Shown piece after piece: positions 40,351-42,240 of a stretch of 42,240 nucleotides of DNA (its first letter is position 1; the number at the start of each line of letters is the position of its first letter). A program made the position numbers and the translations under genes. The notes under the pieces are model-generated. The model worked only from the letters and a program-made list of their open reading frames with translations. It had not been told where the DNA came from and searched no databases. Origin of the DNA: an uncultured beta proteobacterium (GTDB lineage Bacteria > Pseudomonadota > Gammaproteobacteria > Burkholderiales > SG8-39); NCBI GenBank assembly GCA_903928055.1, contig CAIYPG010000130.1:1-42240 (forward strand). The letters run 5' to 3'.

Positions 40351-40884
40351 ATGACCCGCCTCAAACAATTGTTTCTGATGGGATTTATCGGCTCGGTTTT
40401 GGCCGGCTGCGCAAGCCAGCCACCGGCGCCCATTGATCGTACGGCGGATCGTACGGCGGATGTGCACGCGTCGGCCCGCGGAACGGGAGGCGAACGGCAT
40501 CAGGCCTCGCGCTCGCCGGAATTGCTGCTGCAGGCGATTGCCGCGGTGGGGTTCGATTACCAGCGCGGCGGCCAGTCCATGGCGACCGGCTTCGATTGCA
40601 GCGGGCTGGTGGCGCATGTGTTCAAGGAGGCCTACGGCCTGCTGCTGCCGCACAACGCCAAGGCGCAGAGCGAACGCGGCAAGTTCGTGCCGGCAAGGGA
40701 ACTGGAGGCCGGTGACCTGGTGTTCTTCAACACTGAACGACAACCGTTCTCGCATGTCGGCATCTATCTGGGTGACGGACGTTTCATCCATGCGCCGAAA
40801 CCCGGTGCCGTGGTGCGTACCGAAAACATGCAGCTCGCCTACTGGCGCACACGCTACGACGGCGCGCGACGCCTCATCGAATAG
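40351..40884 (+). CDS. NlpC/P60 family lipoprotein (peptidoglycan endopeptidase)
   Basis: 177 residues. Lipoprotein signal with lipobox LAGC (Cys at residue 20). The catalytic domain has GFDCSGLVAHVF (Cys nucleophile), FSHVGIYLGDGRFIHAP (His and third polar residue). D,L-endopeptidase on cell-wall peptides in the outer membrane/periplasm. A TRTADRTAD mini-repeat precedes the domain. Divergent from the mini-secretin gene. Its end overlaps the convergent patatin gene by 11 bp. Confidence 0.94.
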   Translation: MTRLKQLFLMGFIGSVLAGCASQPPAPIDRTADRTADVHASARGTGGERHQASRSPELLLQAIAAVGFDYQRGGQSMATGFDCSGLVAHVFKEAYGLLLPHNAKAQSERGKFVPARELEAGDLVFFNTERQPFSHVGIYLGDGRFIHAPKPGAVVRTENMQLAYWRTRYDGARRLIE

Positions 40885-41806
40885 GCGCGGCAGCCTGGCC
40901 GGGAAAGGCCGCCAGCTTCGCCCTGATCGCGGCAATCTGCGCCTGCGCCGCGCGCTCTCCCTCGAGGATCACCAGGTTCTTCGACTGGAAATCAACACCG
41001 CTGATGCGCCCGATGTTCGGCCGTATCACCACATCGGCCTGCTTCAGCTCATAGGAGAGGATGCTCTGGCCCATGATGGCAAAGGTCTGCAGCAGCATCT
41101 CGAAACTGCTCGCGGTCTTCTGCTCACGCGGTTGCGCCGAAATGTCCACGGCGATCACGATGTCGGCCCCCAGGCTGCGGGCGATGCGCACCGGCACCGG
41201 CGCCACCAGGCCGCCGTCCACATAGTCACGGCCGTTGATCCGCGCCGGCTGGAAGATGCCGGGCACGCTGGATGAGGCGCGCACCGCCATGCCGGTGTTC
41301 CCGGTGCGGAACACGATCGCTTCCCCCGATTGCAGGTCGGTGGCCACCACGGCAAGCGCGCGTGGCAGCTTCTCGATCGGACGGTTCGCCAGCGCGGAAT
41401 TGACGTAGTCCTGCAATGCCTCGCCCTTGATCAGGCCGCGTCCGAACAGCGACCAGTCGGTCATCACTGAATCATCCATGGTGAGGGCGATGCGCTGCAG
41501 GTCAAAGCCGCTGGAGCCTCCGGCATACAGCGCGCCCACCAGGCTGCCGGCGCTGGTGCCCACGATGAAATCGGGAACAATGCCCTGCGCCTCGAGCGCC
41601 TTGATGACGCCGATGTGCGCAAAGCCGCGCGCAGCGCCTCCACCCAGCACCAGTGCAATTTTCGGCACGGCGGGCGCGGTCACTGCAGGAGTGGTCGGGG
41701 CTGGCGCGACGACCGGGGCTGTACTGCAGGCAGCCAGGACCACGGCGGCCGTGCAGCATTGCGCAAACTGCCGCAGCCTCACCAGAATGCCGGCATAGGC
41801 GCTCAA
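40874..41806 (-). CDS. Patatin-like phospholipase lipoprotein (RssA-like)
   Basis: About 310 residues. Lipobox LAAC, a P/A/T linker, then GGGAARGFAHIGVIKALE (oxyanion loop), GTSAGSLVGALYAGG (G-x-S-x-G serine) and YVDGGLVAPVPVRIARSLGADIVIAVDIS (Asp of the dyad). TTG 41806 is taken as start because GGGAGA lies six bases upstream and it begins a good lipoprotein signal; upstream GTG 41860 has no SD. Outer membrane lipid acyl hydrolase. Confidence 0.88.
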   Translation of the reverse strand: MSAYAGILVRLRQFAQCCTAAVVLAACSTAPVVAPAPTTPAVTAPAVPKIALVLGGGAARGFAHIGVIKALEAQGIVPDFIVGTSAGSLVGALYAGGSSGFDLQRIALTMDDSVMTDWSLFGRGLIKGEALQDYVNSALANRPIEKLPRALAVVATDLQSGEAIVFRTGNTGMAVRASSSVPGIFQPARINGRDYVDGGLVAPVPVRIARSLGADIVIAVDISAQPREQKTASSFEMLLQTFAIMGQSILSYELKQADVVIRPNIGRISGVDFQSKNLVILEGERAAQAQIAAIRAKLAAFPGQAAAPIR

Positions 41807-41875
41807 GAAATCTCCCTGCAGATCAATGAATGACAGAGATTGACCACGCCGCCCTGCCACCGTTCAATCAATGAA

Positions 41876-41897
41876 AAAGGGCGCCGAAGCGCCCTTT
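41876..41897 (-). terminator. Intrinsic terminator of efp
   Basis: AAAGGGCGC (41876-41884) pairs perfectly with GCGCCCTTT (41889-41897) around CGAA. On the minus strand it is followed by a T run, 19 bases after the efp stop. Clear rho-independent terminator. Confidence 0.9.
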
Positions 41898-41916
41898 CCG
41901 TTTGCAACCACAGTGA

Positions 41917-42240
41917 TCAGGCCTTGGAGCGGTTGCGATATTCGTGCGTCCGGGTGTCGATTTCGATCCTGTCGCCGGTGGCGCAGAACAACGGCACCGG
42001 AATCTCGAAACCGGTGCTCAGCTTGGCCGGCTTCATGACCTTGCCCGAGGTATCGCCGCGCACGGCAGGTTCGGTGTAGATGATTTCGCGGACCAGTGTC
42101 TGCGGAATTTCCACCGAGATCGGCTTGTCGTTGTAGATCACAACTTCGGCCGGCATGCCTTCTTCCAGGTAGTTCAGCGCATCGGCCATGCTGTCGGCAT
42201 CGATTTCGAACTGGTTGTATTCGGCATCCATGAACACGTA
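41917..42240 (-). CDS. efp: Elongation factor P, C-terminal part (N-terminus off the window)
   Basis: The frame is open to the last base. The visible 107 residues ([104 protein letters not shown]) are domains II end and III of EF-P. It rescues ribosomes stalled on polyproline. The modified Lys/Arg loop of domain I is outside the window. The ATG at 42237 is internal, not the start. Confidence 0.97.
   Translation of the reverse strand, partial: YVFMDAEYNQFEIDADSMADALNYLEEGMPAEVVIYNDKPISVEIPQTLVREIIYTEPAVRGDTSGKVMKPAKLSTGFEIPVPLFCATGDRIEIDTRTHEYRNRSKA

Noticed and set aside
1..42240. CRISPR array, tRNA, rRNA or IS element
   Set aside because: No regularly spaced repeats, cloverleaf, rRNA segment or transposase was seen on reading both strands.

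Overview
The window looks like chromosomal DNA of a high-GC betaproteobacterium, most likely Burkholderiales. The reasons are three orphan Bug/TctC-type periplasmic binding proteins, a CaiB/MaoC catabolic block, an RlmJ-MFS-MgtA run, a DinG-type helicase next to efp, and short intergenic inverted repeats of the CCGTCATTCCCGCG kind. No rRNA, tRNA, CRISPR, IS element or phage was seen. Both ends cut a gene.

Layout. 1-3416 (+): gluconate-2-dehydrogenase-like small subunit (5' cut off), GMC flavoprotein and phosphatidylserine decarboxylase, closed by a two-way terminator. 3463-6039 (-): YciI-like protein, split chromate transporter and a Bug protein. 6266-8937 (+): a UGSC-family gene with an in-frame UGA, and a second Bug protein. 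9003-11626 (-): six small, mostly unknown genes, including a secreted HNH-like protein without its catalytic His. 11859-15791 (+): cupin, acyl-CoA ligase alpha-type subunit, CaiB transferase and MaoC-type hydratase. 15775-20674 (-): MgtA-type ATPase, MFS exporter and RlmJ. 20882-25851 (-): Bug protein, LysR regulator, alpha/beta hydrolase, VOC protein, flavin reductase and LLM monooxygenase, which look like one peripheral degradation operon. 26027-34117: purine block, with puuE, an M20 hydrolase and allC on minus, and uraD, uraH, a NMT1-type ABC importer and a xanthine phosphoribosyltransferase on plus. 34223-42240: SDR, pyroglutamyl peptidase, a coiled-coil protein, a 3-hydroxyisobutyrate dehydrogenase relative, a DinG helicase, a mini-secretin-like protein, an NlpC/P60 lipoprotein, a patatin lipoprotein and the C-terminal part of efp.

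The main discovery is at 6266-7879. An apparent 96-codon gene and the 'gene' after it share one reading frame, separated only by TGA at 6554-6556. Decoding the TGA as selenocysteine restores the U-G-S-C motif of the UGSC selenoprotein family. An 8+3 bp hairpin with loop GTA follows at the distance used by bacterial SECIS elements. I read it as one 537-residue selenoprotein that ordinary gene callers would split in two.

Second in interest: the allC/uraD divergent pair is separated by only 22 bp with a -10-like box almost touching the start codons (likely leaderless mRNA); urate oxidase is absent from an otherwise good urate pathway; and several enzymes lack family-defining residues (SDR without Ser/Lys, M20 without its bridging Asp, HNH without His).
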